Numbered from the stretch's first letter, positions 8,134 through 17,149 are shown. The stretch: 36,290 nt of DNA from Balneolaceae bacterium (GCA_007694095.1 RECI01000225.1:1-36290); one strand, 5' to 3'. Notes: generated by a model not told the origin, from the letters alone. Numbers and translations are program-made.

Positions 8134-9408
8134 ATGGCTAAACGTGTAAACATTACCATTGACGGCAGAAACATTTTGGCTGAAGAAGGGAGAAATCTTG
8201 TAGAGGTGGCATCTGAAAACGGATTCTTCATCCCCTCTCTCTGTTATTTTGAAACCATTGACCCGCCGCTGGGAACCTGCCGTACGTGTACCTGCAGAAT
8301 TAATGGCAAGTTTAGCCCGGCGTGCACTGAAAAAGTCCGTGAAGGCCTTACAATAGAAGTGAACGCACCTGACCTGAAAGACATGAGAAAGGCACTGGTG
8401 GAAATGATGTTTGCCGAGGGGAACCATATATGCCCCTCTTGTGAAAAAAGCGGTAATTGTGACCTTCAGCATATGGGCTATGAACTTGGAATCGCAATCA
8501 GCCGTTTCCCCCATCTATTCAAAGACAGGCTGATCGATTATGATGCCAAACGGATGATTATGGAACACAACCGTTGTATTAAATGCATGCGGTGTGTTGT
8601 GGAAATTAAGAATGATGACGGCAAAAATGTATTCAGTTATCAAAACCGGGGCAATGAAACATACGTTGGAATTGATTATAAAGAAGAAAAAAAACTTACG
8701 CGGGAGCAAGCGGTTCATGCCATGAACATCTGCCCCACCGGGGCAATTATCGTTCGGGGAGAAAGTTACGGTATGCCATTTGGTTTCAGAAAATTTGATA
8801 AAAAGTCAACACGTCCCGATTATGGCACACCGGTTAAAAACAATAACAAACGTAATGGGAAACCTGCCAAAAAAACCATTGCGACCGTTTCCCTTGCAGG
8901 CTGCTTTGGCTGCCATATGTCGCTGTTGGATATAGACACCGAATTGCTCGACCTCGTGGAATTGATCTCATTTCATAAATCTCCACTTACTGACATCAAA
9001 GAATTTTCTAAACGGTGTGATGTAGGAATTGTAGAAGGTTCTGTATGTAATGATGAAAACGTGGAAACATTAAGGGCGTTCAGGGAACACTGCGATTTGC
9101 TTGTCGCAGTTGGAGAATGCGCCATTTGGGGTGGTTTGCCTTCCATGCGAAACAGCATTCCGCTTGGAGAGTGTATGGAAGAGGCATACCTGAATTGTGT
9201 AACGAGCGAAGAGGGCAATACCATTATTCCTTACCATAAAGACCTGCCAAAAATGCTGGACAGAGTTTACGAAAGCCGTGAAATAGTGAAGATCGATTAT
9301 TTTATTCCGGGGTGTCCGCCCGATGCCCAGCATATTTGGAAAGCAGTTAAGAATCTGCTGTGGGATGAAAATTACTCTATCCTCTATTCAGAATTTAAGT
9401 ACGACTAA
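8134..9408 (+). CDS. hoxU-hoxY: Fused hydrogenase subunits HoxU-HoxY (diaphorase Fe-S protein + small subunit)
   Basis: 424 aa in one uninterrupted frame, joining two proteins that are normally separate. Residues 1-222 are HoxU: a plant-type [2Fe-2S] site (Cys37, 49, 52, 64), a HoxU/NuoG-type site (His98, Cys100, 103, 109) and a [4Fe-4S] site (Cys148, 151, 154, 200). Residues 223-246 form a hydrophilic Lys/Asn-rich linker. Residues 247-424 are HoxY, the hydrogenase small subunit, with its proximal cluster ligands Cys257, 260, 329 and 394 in AGCFGCH, GECAIWGG and IPGCPPDA. Every expected ligand is present, so both halves should work. The start has a GGAG SD. The fusion would fix electron transfer from HoxH through HoxY to HoxU to HoxF. 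No second start with a strong SD is evident in the linker. Confidence 0.93.
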   Translation: MAKRVNITIDGRNILAEEGRNLVEVASENGFFIPSLCYFETIDPPLGTCRTCTCRINGKFSPACTEKVREGLTIEVNAPDLKDMRKALVEMMFAEGNHICPSCEKSGNCDLQHMGYELGIAISRFPHLFKDRLIDYDAKRMIMEHNRCIKCMRCVVEIKNDDGKNVFSYQNRGNETYVGIDYKEEKKLTREQAVHAMNICPTGAIIVRGESYGMPFGFRKFDKKSTRPDYGTPVKNNNKRNGKPAKKTIATVSLAGCFGCHMSLLDIDTELLDLVELISFHKSPLTDIKEFSKRCDVGIVEGSVCNDENVETLRAFREHCDLLVAVGECAIWGGLPSMRNSIPLGECMEEAYLNCVTSEEGNTIIPYHKDLPKMLDRVYESREIVKIDYFIPGCPPDAQHIWKAVKNLLWDENYSILYSEFKYD

Positions 9409-9423
9409 AACAAAGGTGTTATC

Positions 9424-10878
9424 ATGAGCAGAACCATAACGATTGATCCCGTTACACGAGTTGAGGGGCATGGAAGGGTAACTATCCATCTTGACGAACA
9501 GGGAAAAGTAAATGAGTCTTATTTTCATATTGTGGAATTTCGCGGGTTCGAACGCTTTATCCAGGGACATCCGTACTGGCAGGCCCCTAATCTGGTGCAG
9601 CGATTGTGTGGTATTTGTCCGGTTAGCCATCACCTTGCGGCAGCTAAAGCAATTGATCAAATTGTGGGTATCGACCCCGAAAATCTTTCCCCCCTTGCTA
9701 CAAAGCTGAGAAAATTGCTGCATTATGCACAGATCTTTCAGTCGCATGCCCTGCACTTCTTTTACCTTGCTTCACCCGATCTCCTTTTCGGTATGGATGC
9801 CCCTCCGGAAAAACGAAATGTAGTAGCGGTTGCAGCGGAAAACAGGGAACTTGCCGTACAAGGCATAACCATGAGAAAATTCGGGCAGGAGCTGATTAAG
9901 GCACTGGCCGGTAAGAAAATTCATGGTACTTTAGCAATACCTGGCGGGGTTTATAAGACATTTAAAAAGAAAGAGCGTGATTATTTCCTCTCAGGAGATG
10001 AACTGCCGAATATTGAAACCATGATCGAATGGAGCTCGGCGATGGTGGAATTCATTAAAAACTACCATATCGAAAACAGGGATTTTCTTGATGAATTTGC
10101 TGCTTTTCCGTCCGGCCATCTCGGAACTGTGAAACCTGATGGTGCTCTTGAACTCTACGACGGTCTCCTTCGGGCAATCGGGCCGGAAGGAACGATCACA
10201 CTGCCGGATGTTGATTCCGATGATTATGTACAGTATTTCTCAGAGGCTGTGGAAAGATGGTCGTATATGAAGTTTCCTTACCTGAAAAACATAGGCCGAA
10301 AAAATGGATGGAATCGTGTAGGGCCAATGGCAAGATTGAATATTTGCGACTACATACCTACCCCGCTCGCTGAAAAAGCAAGACTGGAGTACTTCGAATT
10401 TTCCGGAAAAACGGTAATCAACAGTACCATGTATTCCCATTGGGCCCGGCTTATTGAAACCCTGCATTGTGCCGAGATCATCAATGACTTGCTTCATGAC
10501 CCGGACATTCTCGGAGAGGATGATTTGGTACGGGAAGGGCGCCACCGGCAAAAAGGGATTGGCATTATTGAAGCACCAAGGGGCACACTAACGCACCATT
10601 ACGAAGTGGATGATAAAGGCATGATAACCCGGTGTAATCTGATCGTATCCACAACCCATAATAACGATGCCATGAATGAGGCGGTGAAATGGGTGGCCAA
10701 CAACGTTATCAGCAAAAAAGAGGCTATAACCGAAGGAATGCTGAACCAGGTAGAGGTTGCCATACGTGCTTATGACCCATGCCTCAGTTGCGCCACACAG
10801 GCTTTGGGAAAAATGCCGCTGAAAGCCGAACTCTATGATCATGAAGGAAATCTTATTCAGGAAATCATAAAAAATTGA
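9424..10878 (+). CDS. hoxH: [NiFe] hydrogenase large subunit HoxH
   Basis: 484-aa catalytic subunit that splits or makes H2 at a Ni-Fe site. The L1 motif RLCGICPVSHH supplies Cys62 and Cys65. The C-terminal L2 motif DPCLSCATQ supplies Cys453 and Cys456. These four thiols hold Ni and Fe. Most members have His three residues after the last Cys and are cut just behind it by HoxW; here it is Gln459 (codon CAG at 10798-10800), leaving a 25-residue tail for removal. The N-terminal ITIDPVTRVEGHGRV is standard. Length matches group 3d enzymes. It sits 15 nt after hoxUY, and hoxW begins 1 nt after its stop. Confidence 0.95.
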   Translation: MSRTITIDPVTRVEGHGRVTIHLDEQGKVNESYFHIVEFRGFERFIQGHPYWQAPNLVQRLCGICPVSHHLAAAKAIDQIVGIDPENLSPLATKLRKLLHYAQIFQSHALHFFYLASPDLLFGMDAPPEKRNVVAVAAENRELAVQGITMRKFGQELIKALAGKKIHGTLAIPGGVYKTFKKKERDYFLSGDELPNIETMIEWSSAMVEFIKNYHIENRDFLDEFAAFPSGHLGTVKPDGALELYDGLLRAIGPEGTITLPDVDSDDYVQYFSEAVERWSYMKFPYLKNIGRKNGWNRVGPMARLNICDYIPTPLAEKARLEYFEFSGKTVINSTMYSHWARLIETLHCAEIINDLLHDPDILGEDDLVREGRHRQKGIGIIEAPRGTLTHHYEVDDKGMITRCNLIVSTTHNNDAMNEAVKWVANNVISKKEAITEGMLNQVEVAIRAYDPCLSCATQALGKMPLKAELYDHEGNLIQEIIKN

Positions 10879-10879
10879 A

Positions 10880-11365
10880 ATGGAAAAATTTCTTTTAATT
10901 GGAGTTGGCAACTCGGGACGGGCTGATGATGGCCTCGGCTGGTTATTTCTTGATGAAATTAAAAAACGATATCCCGGAATCTTTATCACTGAATATCGTT
11001 ATCAGCTGCAGGTGGAAGATGCTGAACTGATCAGCCATTACGACTCAGTTCTGTTTATTGATGCTACACAGGAAAAAATTCCGGGTGGATGTGCATTAAG
11101 GCCTTGTGAATCATCAGGTAGTTTCTTTTACTCTTCTCATCTGCAAAGCCCTGAAGCGATTGTTTATCTTTCTGAAGAACTCTACGGCCGGACTCCCGTT
11201 GCCTGTACACTTCACATTTGTGGATATGAATGGGAATTGGGAGAAAAGCCGGAAAAAACAGCCCTTGAAAATCTTGAGCGGGCACTGCAATTATTTCATG
11301 ACACGTTTTTTGAAAACGCAGGCCCTGCAATTTATAAACAAAAAACAGAACCTGTAACCTTATAA
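10880..11365 (+). CDS. hoxW: Hydrogenase maturation endopeptidase HoxW
   Basis: 161-aa member of the HyaD/HybD/HoxW peptidase family (M52). It removes the C-terminal tail of HoxH after nickel insertion, locking the active site. The N-terminal GVGNSGRADDGLGW contains the Asp that senses nickel. A second acidic metal ligand is likely in the YQLQVEDAEL region near residue 55, and SVLFIDAT is the usual core strand. The His-containing THIC-like motif is seen as CTLHICGYE near residue 111. The start is 1 nt after the hoxH stop, so translation is probably coupled. Because HoxH carries Gln rather than His at the cut site, this protease's specificity is worth noting. Confidence 0.9.
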   Translation: MEKFLLIGVGNSGRADDGLGWLFLDEIKKRYPGIFITEYRYQLQVEDAELISHYDSVLFIDATQEKIPGGCALRPCESSGSFFYSSHLQSPEAIVYLSEELYGRTPVACTLHICGYEWELGEKPEKTALENLERALQLFHDTFFENAGPAIYKQKTEPVTL

Positions 11366-11370
11366 ACATT

Positions 11371-11598
11371 ATGAAAAAAATCAGAACATTATTTATTTCC
11401 CTTGTGATGGCTTTGTCCGCGTTTGGCTCACTGCTCTACGCGCATCCCGGGCATGGCGAAACTTCCGGCCATTCACTCATACACTACCTTACAGAACCCA
11501 TGCATGTAATGGTACTTATGGCAGTTGTACTGATGATTGCAGGCTCATGTACCTGGTACCTGATCCGTAAAAAACGAAACGTGGCCGAGCGTGCATGA
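11371..11598 (+). CDS. Small HupE-like membrane protein (mini-HupE)
   Basis: 75 aa. Residues 1-24 look like a cleavable signal peptide ending LLYA. The predicted mature N-terminus is HPGHGETSGH, with further His at 38 and 45. One membrane helix follows (about 45-65), then a basic RKKR tail. The His-rich start and the spacing HPGHG...SGH...IHYLTEPMHVMVLMAV resemble the beginning of HupE/UreJ nickel permeases (a signal peptide, an HxGH motif, then HP...DH...AM), but all later HupE helices are absent. It starts 5 nt after hoxW and overlaps hypA by 8 nt, so it is translationally embedded in the maturation operon. A role in metal delivery or assembly at the membrane is inference. Confidence 0.75.
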   Translation: MKKIRTLFISLVMALSAFGSLLYAHPGHGETSGHSLIHYLTEPMHVMVLMAVVLMIAGSCTWYLIRKKRNVAERA

Positions 11599-11947
11599 AA
11601 TTACGGTTGTAGCAAATATCATAGAAATTGCCGAGAATGAAGCCCGCAAAGCCGGGGCTCTTTCCATCAGTGAAATTGAACTTGAGATTGGAAAACTGAG
11701 TTGTATAGAGAAGACAGCGTTTGATTTTGCCTGGAAGCACGGGATCCGAAATACATTGCTTGAACACGCAAAGCGGATAACCCACGATATCCCCGGTAAG
11801 GCTAAGTGTAAAACATGCAAACAGGTGTTTGAAATAGCAGAACTGTTTGACCCATGTCCACATTGCGGAAATTATTTCTCCGAAATATTGGAGGGAAATG
11901 AATTAAAAATAAGATCACTGAGAATAAAAGAATCAACCAACTTATAA
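11591..11947 (+). CDS. hypA: Hydrogenase nickel incorporation protein HypA
   Basis: 118-aa nickel chaperone that works with HypB. The GTG at 11591 must be the start because it yields MHEITVV, in which His2 (with Glu3) binds nickel in all HypA proteins. A later start would remove this ligand. The zinc ribbon is present as CKTC and CPHC near residues 74-97. The length is normal. The first 8 nt overlap the end of the mini-HupE gene and hypB follows 11 nt later. Confidence 0.95.
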   Translation: MHEITVVANIIEIAENEARKAGALSISEIELEIGKLSCIEKTAFDFAWKHGIRNTLLEHAKRITHDIPGKAKCKTCKQVFEIAELFDPCPHCGNYFSEILEGNELKIRSLRIKESTNL

Positions 11948-11958
11948 CGGATTGAATC

Positions 11959-12771
11959 ATGTGTATAACGTGCGGCTGCGGAACGGATAGCGCTCATATT
12001 GTAACTGAAGGGCATCATAACCATGACCATGGCCATAATCATGATCATAACCATGATCATCATCATCACGAACACGGCCATACACACAGCCACCACCAGG
12101 ATGTGAATGGCAGGCTGATTACCCTCGAAAAAGACATATTGCACGAAAATGCACTGTTGGCAGCAAGAAACAGGGGGTATCTTGACGCCAAAAAGATATT
12201 TGCCATCAATATGGTCAGTTCTCCCGGAAGTGGAAAAACCATGCTATTGGAGCGAACACTGACCGAACTGAAGAATAAAATAGATTTCAGCGTTATCGAA
12301 GGAGACCAAAACACAAGCCTCGATGCAGACCGTATCCGGGAAACCGGAACAAAAGCTGTGCAGATTAATACCGGGAAAGGATGCCACCTCGATGCTCATA
12401 TGGTGCTGCATGCCATCCAGGAGCTGGATCCACCGGAAAGAAGTATCCTTTTTATCGAAAATGTTGGAAATCTTGTGTGTCCGTCCATGTTCGACCTTGG
12501 AGAAAATGAACGGGTTGTAATATTCAGCGTCACTGAAGGAGATGACAAACCCATCAAATATCCTGATATGTTTCACACATCCGGTGTGTGTGTAATCAAC
12601 AAAACAGACCTGTTGCCATATGTTTCATTCAATGTGGAGACGGCCATGGAAAACGCAAAAAAAATTAATCCTGAATTGACATTTTTTACCACAAGCTGCA
12701 CAACCGGAGAAGGCCTGGATGAATGGTATCACTGGCTGAGAACGAAAATACATAAACCGGTTGCCGGCTGA
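11959..12771 (+). CDS. hypB: Hydrogenase nickel incorporation GTPase HypB
   Basis: 270-aa GTPase that drives nickel insertion into HoxH. The N-terminal MCITCGCG gives the high-affinity CxxCGC nickel site. Residues about 19-46 are extremely His-rich (about 17 of 28 residues, with Asp, Asn and Gly between), a nickel store found in many HypB proteins and encoded by a near-repetitive CATNAT DNA tract at 12013-12098. The G domain follows: Walker A SPGSGKT near residue 88, the metal-linked GKGCHLDAHMV, and the NKTD specificity motif near residue 214. It lies 8 nt before hypF and 11 nt after hypA. Confidence 0.97.
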   Translation: MCITCGCGTDSAHIVTEGHHNHDHGHNHDHNHDHHHHEHGHTHSHHQDVNGRLITLEKDILHENALLAARNRGYLDAKKIFAINMVSSPGSGKTMLLERTLTELKNKIDFSVIEGDQNTSLDADRIRETGTKAVQINTGKGCHLDAHMVLHAIQELDPPERSILFIENVGNLVCPSMFDLGENERVVIFSVTEGDDKPIKYPDMFHTSGVCVINKTDLLPYVSFNVETAMENAKKINPELTFFTTSCTTGEGLDEWYHWLRTKIHKPVAG

Positions 12772-12779
12772 GATCAATC

Positions 12780-15053
12780 ATGCCTACCTATCATATACGT
12801 TTCCGGGGGATCGTGCAGGGGGTAGGATTCCGCCCGTTTGTATATGAGAAGGCACGTGAGCAGGGGCTTAAGGGATGGGTAAAAAACAGCGGAAACGGCC
12901 TTGAAATCCGGGTTACAACAACTGAACACCGTGCACGGCAATTCTACAAATATGTAAAAAAAAACGCTCCTCCTCACTCACTTATCACAAAACAGAGTTT
13001 TCGTAAAGTTAAGGATCAGCCGTTTACTGAATTTACGATCGTTGAAAGTACCAAAGGGAAACAGGCCGGGACACTGCTCGCACCGGATATTGCCCTGTGT
13101 GATTCCTGCCGGAAGGAATTGAATAATCCGGTTGACCGGCGTTACAGGTATCCGTTTATCACCTGCCTCCATTGTGGCCCCCGGTATTCTATCATATCCG
13201 AATTGCCATACGACCGGCCAAATACAACCATGGCAGATCTTCAAATGTGCCGCGAATGTATGGTTGAGTATGAACTGCCCGGAGGTTACCGTCAGCACAG
13301 CCAGACCAACTCCTGCCCGGAATGTGCCATTCCATTGCATCTGTTTAATCAGGAAGCAGAAGAGATCAGCCAAAATGCAGATGACATTGTTGCAATATGT
13401 GTGAAAGCACTCACATCGGGTCATATTCTTGCCGTAAAAGGAATCGGGGGATATCTGCTCCTCACCGATGCAACAAACCGGCAGAGCATCGATACGTTGC
13501 GTCACAGGAAACAGCGTCCGGCGAAACCGTTTGCTCTGATGTATCCCGATATTGCCACTGCCAAAGGGGATGCGATTCTTTACCCGCACCATGAAGATGC
13601 GCTCAGGGCTCCGGACGCACCAGTTGTGCTCTGTGAACGCAAAGATAAACCTGCAAGTGGAATTTGCGGAGAACAGGTTGCCCCGGGACTCGGAACGGTT
13701 GGCATACTATTGCCATACAGCCCCCTGTATGAGCTGCTGCTGCAACAGGTTAAACGACCGCTTATAGCCACAAGCGCTAACATAAGCGGTGCCCCTATTA
13801 TTTATAGAGACAAGCAGGCATTGGAATATCTCGGAAATCTTGCCGATTACATTCTGACGTTCGACAGAGATATCGTTGCGCCACAGGATGACAGTGTGGT
13901 TCAATACACATCAGCCGGCAATCGGATTTTGCTCAGGCGGAGCCGTGGACTTGCACCCAATTACCAGCCTTATCCTTTTAAGAAAATCACAAAGCCGGTT
14001 TTGGCAATGGGAGCTGACCTGAAGGGGTCATTTACATTGGCCGACAGAAATAAAGTGCTGATCAGCCAGTTTCTGGGGAACCAGGAGGCGTATGATTCGC
14101 AGGTATCATTTCGTGAAACACTGACGCACCTTCATGAACTCTACTCATTCAAACCGGGCATCATACTTGCCGATTCCCACCCCGGGTATCACAGCACTCA
14201 GATGGCGGAGGAATTGTCGAAGGATGAAGGAGCAGAACTGGTGTATGTACAGCATCACAAAGCGCATTTTATGGCGGTGCTTGCCGAAAACGGGCTTCTC
14301 AACAGCGGCGAAGATATCCTGGGATTTATCTGGGATGGCACAGGCTACGGTGACGACAACCAGATCTGGGGCGGTGAAATTTTTATCCGACAGCATAAAC
14401 GGATATCCAGATATAGCCACCTGTCCTATTTCCCGGTATTGGCAGGAGATAAAATGAGCAGGGAACCTCGCCTTTCGGCCATGTCGTTAATACGGGATCT
14501 GCCGGAAGCGGAACATCTGCTGAAAAACTATTTCAGTGACCGGGAATGGGATTTTTATAAAAAACTGGCGGTATATCCGGAAAGGGTTTCAACAAGTTCC
14601 ATGGGGCGGTTCCTGGATGGAATAGGCTGTCTGCTTGGTGCGGGGACCCATAATACCTATGAAGCGGAAACAGCCATGAAGCTCGAACATCTGGCCCAAA
14701 AATACTCCGGGAATAACCCGCCATATTATGAAATGAAATCAAAGAATGGAGCAATAAACTGGAAACCATTTTTATCCGGTATCCTGAATGATATAGAAAA
14801 GAGAGTGCATCCCCACGAGATCGCTGCCGGGGTTTTTCACAGCCTGGCAGCCATGATCTACAAGGTGAGTGAAGAAACAGGAATCAGCCGGCTTGCATTC
14901 AGCGGCGGGGTTTTTCAGAACGCAGTACTTGTAAACGAATTTATCCAAAAGAATCCCGGAAACATTGAATTGTACTTTCACAAACAACTGAGCCCGAATG
15001 ACGAAAATATATCCTTCGGCCAGATTGCCTGGTATGAGGCGGAAATTGGTTGA
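12780..15053 (+). CDS. hypF: Carbamoyltransferase HypF
   Basis: 757 aa, normal length. It converts carbamoyl phosphate to carbamoyl-AMP and passes the carbamoyl group to the HypE C-terminal Cys. Domains in order: acylphosphatase (1-90) with RGIVQGVGFRPFVY; two zinc-finger-like segments (about 105-185) with CDSC, CLHCGPR, CREC and CPEC; a YrdC-like domain (about 190-375) with KGIGGYLLLTDA and LRHRKQRPAKPFALM; and a Kae1-like carbamoyltransferase domain (about 395-757) with HHKAHFMAVLAENG, WDGTGYGDDNQIWGGE and SGGVFQNAVLV. All parts are intact. It is the last gene of the hydrogenase locus and no obvious terminator follows. Confidence 0.97.
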   Translation: MPTYHIRFRGIVQGVGFRPFVYEKAREQGLKGWVKNSGNGLEIRVTTTEHRARQFYKYVKKNAPPHSLITKQSFRKVKDQPFTEFTIVESTKGKQAGTLLAPDIALCDSCRKELNNPVDRRYRYPFITCLHCGPRYSIISELPYDRPNTTMADLQMCRECMVEYELPGGYRQHSQTNSCPECAIPLHLFNQEAEEISQNADDIVAICVKALTSGHILAVKGIGGYLLLTDATNRQSIDTLRHRKQRPAKPFALMYPDIATAKGDAILYPHHEDALRAPDAPVVLCERKDKPASGICGEQVAPGLGTVGILLPYSPLYELLLQQVKRPLIATSANISGAPIIYRDKQALEYLGNLADYILTFDRDIVAPQDDSVVQYTSAGNRILLRRSRGLAPNYQPYPFKKITKPVLAMGADLKGSFTLADRNKVLISQFLGNQEAYDSQVSFRETLTHLHELYSFKPGIILADSHPGYHSTQMAEELSKDEGAELVYVQHHKAHFMAVLAENGLLNSGEDILGFIWDGTGYGDDNQIWGGEIFIRQHKRISRYSHLSYFPVLAGDKMSREPRLSAMSLIRDLPEAEHLLKNYFSDREWDFYKKLAVYPERVSTSSMGRFLDGIGCLLGAGTHNTYEAETAMKLEHLAQKYSGNNPPYYEMKSKNGAINWKPFLSGILNDIEKRVHPHEIAAGVFHSLAAMIYKVSEETGISRLAFSGGVFQNAVLVNEFIQKNPGNIELYFHKQLSPNDENISFGQIAWYEAEIG

Positions 15054-15228
15054 GATGGCCTGATTACATCAGCACAGCCATAAACAAAATTCCGTGCTTT
15101 TCCGTGACTCTCCCGTAAGGGATCCCGTTGGGGCGTGGCAAAAAGTCAGACTTTGTTCTCAATGAATTCCAAAAAAAATGCATGGAATGCCGCTTCATTG
15201 CACGACATGTGAAAAATCTGCCATGATA

Positions 15229-15281
15229 TGGAAGTTTGGAATTTGGAATTTGCCCCGAAGGGATCACTTTGTGGGAATTTC
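15229..15281. repeat. Dispersed intergenic repeat, block B, copy 1
   Basis: It lies in the 241-nt gap between hypF (+) and the M20 peptidase (-). Positions 15248-15277 are identical over 30 nt to 28481-28510, and the AT-rich GGAATTTG lead-in is shared. The same gap holds a fragment near 15123-15160 (GTTGGGGCGTGGCAAAAAGT and a short AAAGTC-A-GACTTT hairpin) that also looks like repeat debris. There is no coding potential. Confidence 0.7.
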
Positions 15282-15294
15282 AGGACTATCCTGG

Positions 15295-16671
15295 TTACGT
15301 ATCCACAAAATCGGAGAGTACTTCAAAGAACCGGGCTGAAGTTTTAATCCCCCTGTGAAAATCTTTTAGAGAAAAACTCTCGTTCGGTGAGTGAAGTGCA
15401 TCCCGTGTAATTCCAAATCCCATTAGGATAGAATTTACTCCCAACACTTTTTTAAAATCAGAGACTATGGGTATGGACCCTCCCTCACGGCTGAAGAGTA
15501 CTTCTTTCTCATAGATATCTTCAAATGCTTTGGCTGCTGCTTTCAAACCATAAAAGTCGAGGTCAATGACTACCGGATACCCTCCATGGTGTGCAATAAC
15601 CTCCACAGTTACGGTATCAGGTGCGATGGACCTCACATAATCGGTAAACAGTTTTGATATCTTATCGGGATCCTGACCGGGAACCAGCCGCATGCTCACT
15701 TTGGCGGCCGCTTTTGCCGGAAGAACGGTTTTGGCACCCTCACCCTGGTAGCCGCTCCACAAGCCGTTCACATCAAGAGTAGGCCGTGCTGAAGAACGTT
15801 CAAGTGTGCTGTATCCTTTTTCACCATGCAGGGCTTTAAGGTCAAGGCTCCGTTTGTACTCTTCCTCATCGAATGGCAATGCACTATATGCTTCCCTCAT
15901 TTCAGGTGTCAGAGGTTCCACATCATCATAGAAGCCGGGAATCTGTACAACTCCCTCTTTGTCTTTCAGTGCCGCAATGATTTCACAAAGGACATTGGCA
16001 GGATTTTCCACTGCACCACCGAAAATTCCGGAGTGCAGGTCACGGTTGGGTCCGGTGACATGGATTTCCATATAAGCCAGTCCCCGCAGGCCATAGGTAA
16101 TTGATGGCTGGTCTTCATCGAACATGGCCGTATCAGAAATCAATACCATATCACAGGCCAGAAGTTCTTTATTCTTTTTGATGAATGGGATCAAGTTGGC
16201 AGATCCGATTTCTTCCTCACCTTCCAGGATAAATTTGATATTCACGGGCAATTCTGTTCCCGTTTTCATGTAAGCCTGAACCGATTTTATGTGTGTGAAC
16301 GACTGGCCCTTATCATCACTCGCGCCGCGGGCATATACCCGTCCATCTTTAACGGTTGGTTCAAAAGGCGGGGTTTTCCAGAGTTCATCAGGATCGGATG
16401 GCTGTACGTCGTAATGTCCGTAAATCAGTACAGTGGGTTTGTCATTGTGCGGACATCTTTCAGCAGTGATGATGGGATGGCCGGGGGTATCATGCATGGT
16501 TACCTTATCGAGGCCAATTGCATTGAGTTGATCCACTAAAAACAGGGCTGCTTTTTTTACATCCTCTTTGTGTTTGGAATCGGTGCTGATGCTTGGTATA
16601 CGGAGAAGTTGAAAAAGTTCCTCTTCAAATGTTTTGATATTCTCATCAATATAATTTTGTACGATACTCAT
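15295..16671 (-). CDS. M20-family dipeptidase
   Basis: 458-aa zinc peptidase of the M20 (carnosinase/PepV-like, ArgE/DapE superfamily) group. It hydrolyses dipeptides or N-acyl amino acids in the cytoplasm. Metal-site motifs are IYGHYDVQP (His86, Asp88), ARGASDDKGQ (bridging Asp near 119), LEGEEEIGS (Glu152 as base and neighbouring acidic ligands) and a C-terminal His in RDALHSPNESF. The dimerisation lid lies between about 180 and 300, with NRDLHSGIFGGAVENP. There is no signal peptide, so it is cytoplasmic. It converges on hypF. Substrate is not determinable from sequence. Confidence 0.92.
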   Translation of the reverse strand: MSIVQNYIDENIKTFEEELFQLLRIPSISTDSKHKEDVKKAALFLVDQLNAIGLDKVTMHDTPGHPIITAERCPHNDKPTVLIYGHYDVQPSDPDELWKTPPFEPTVKDGRVYARGASDDKGQSFTHIKSVQAYMKTGTELPVNIKFILEGEEEIGSANLIPFIKKNKELLACDMVLISDTAMFDEDQPSITYGLRGLAYMEIHVTGPNRDLHSGIFGGAVENPANVLCEIIAALKDKEGVVQIPGFYDDVEPLTPEMREAYSALPFDEEEYKRSLDLKALHGEKGYSTLERSSARPTLDVNGLWSGYQGEGAKTVLPAKAAAKVSMRLVPGQDPDKISKLFTDYVRSIAPDTVTVEVIAHHGGYPVVIDLDFYGLKAAAKAFEDIYEKEVLFSREGGSIPIVSDFKKVLGVNSILMGFGITRDALHSPNESFSLKDFHRGIKTSARFFEVLSDFVDT

Positions 16672-17011
16672 GAATCAATTAGTCAGGTTTAGTTTATTAG
16701 AAAGATAGAAGTTTGATGTGTGAATTTCATAGGCTGAAAACAATAAATAAACATAAAAACTGTCAACCTAAATCAGGAAAAGACCTCCACAAATAACTCC
16801 CCCCTTTCTAAAGGGGGCCGGGGGGATTTAGGAAATACTTTGTCGAGCGGTTCATGGAAGGATTTGTTTAAACTAACCACGTGGTGATCCCTATTGGAAA
16901 ACACTTTTTGTCAATCTGTCATTGGTAGTAGGAGGCACAAGCGAGACGCTCATCATGGTAATAATGAACGATATGTATGGGACATATTTCCAGACATATT
17001 ACCAGGCTTGC

Positions 17012-17092
17012 GCCCGCTTCGGGGCTGCCGGCGGGCCATTGGCCTGTTACACAGGGCGCTGCCCTGTGCTGATGATTATGCCCCGTTGGGGC
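17012..17092. repeat. Cluster of three REP-like palindromes
   Basis: Three GC-rich hairpins follow each other: GCCCGC/GCGGGC (17012-17017 with 17031-17036), CACAGGGC-GCT-GCCCTGTG (17050-17068) and GCCCC-GTT-GGGGC (17080-17092). The GC content is far above that of the flanks. This arrangement of closely spaced hairpins is typical of REP/BIME elements mobilised by REP-associated transposases elsewhere in a genome. Confidence 0.65.
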
Positions 17093-17149
17093 TTGTTTGC
17101 TGTCAGTCGTAGTCCCTCATTTTGACCCAACTCATTCGTTACTCGCCAT

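Noticed and set aside
12013-12098. CAT-rich repeat tract as a separate element
   Set aside because: It is the coding sequence of the His-rich nickel store of HypB, in frame and expected.
16894-17125. Two short overlapping open frames
   Set aside because: They run through REP-like palindromes, and their composition follows the repeats.
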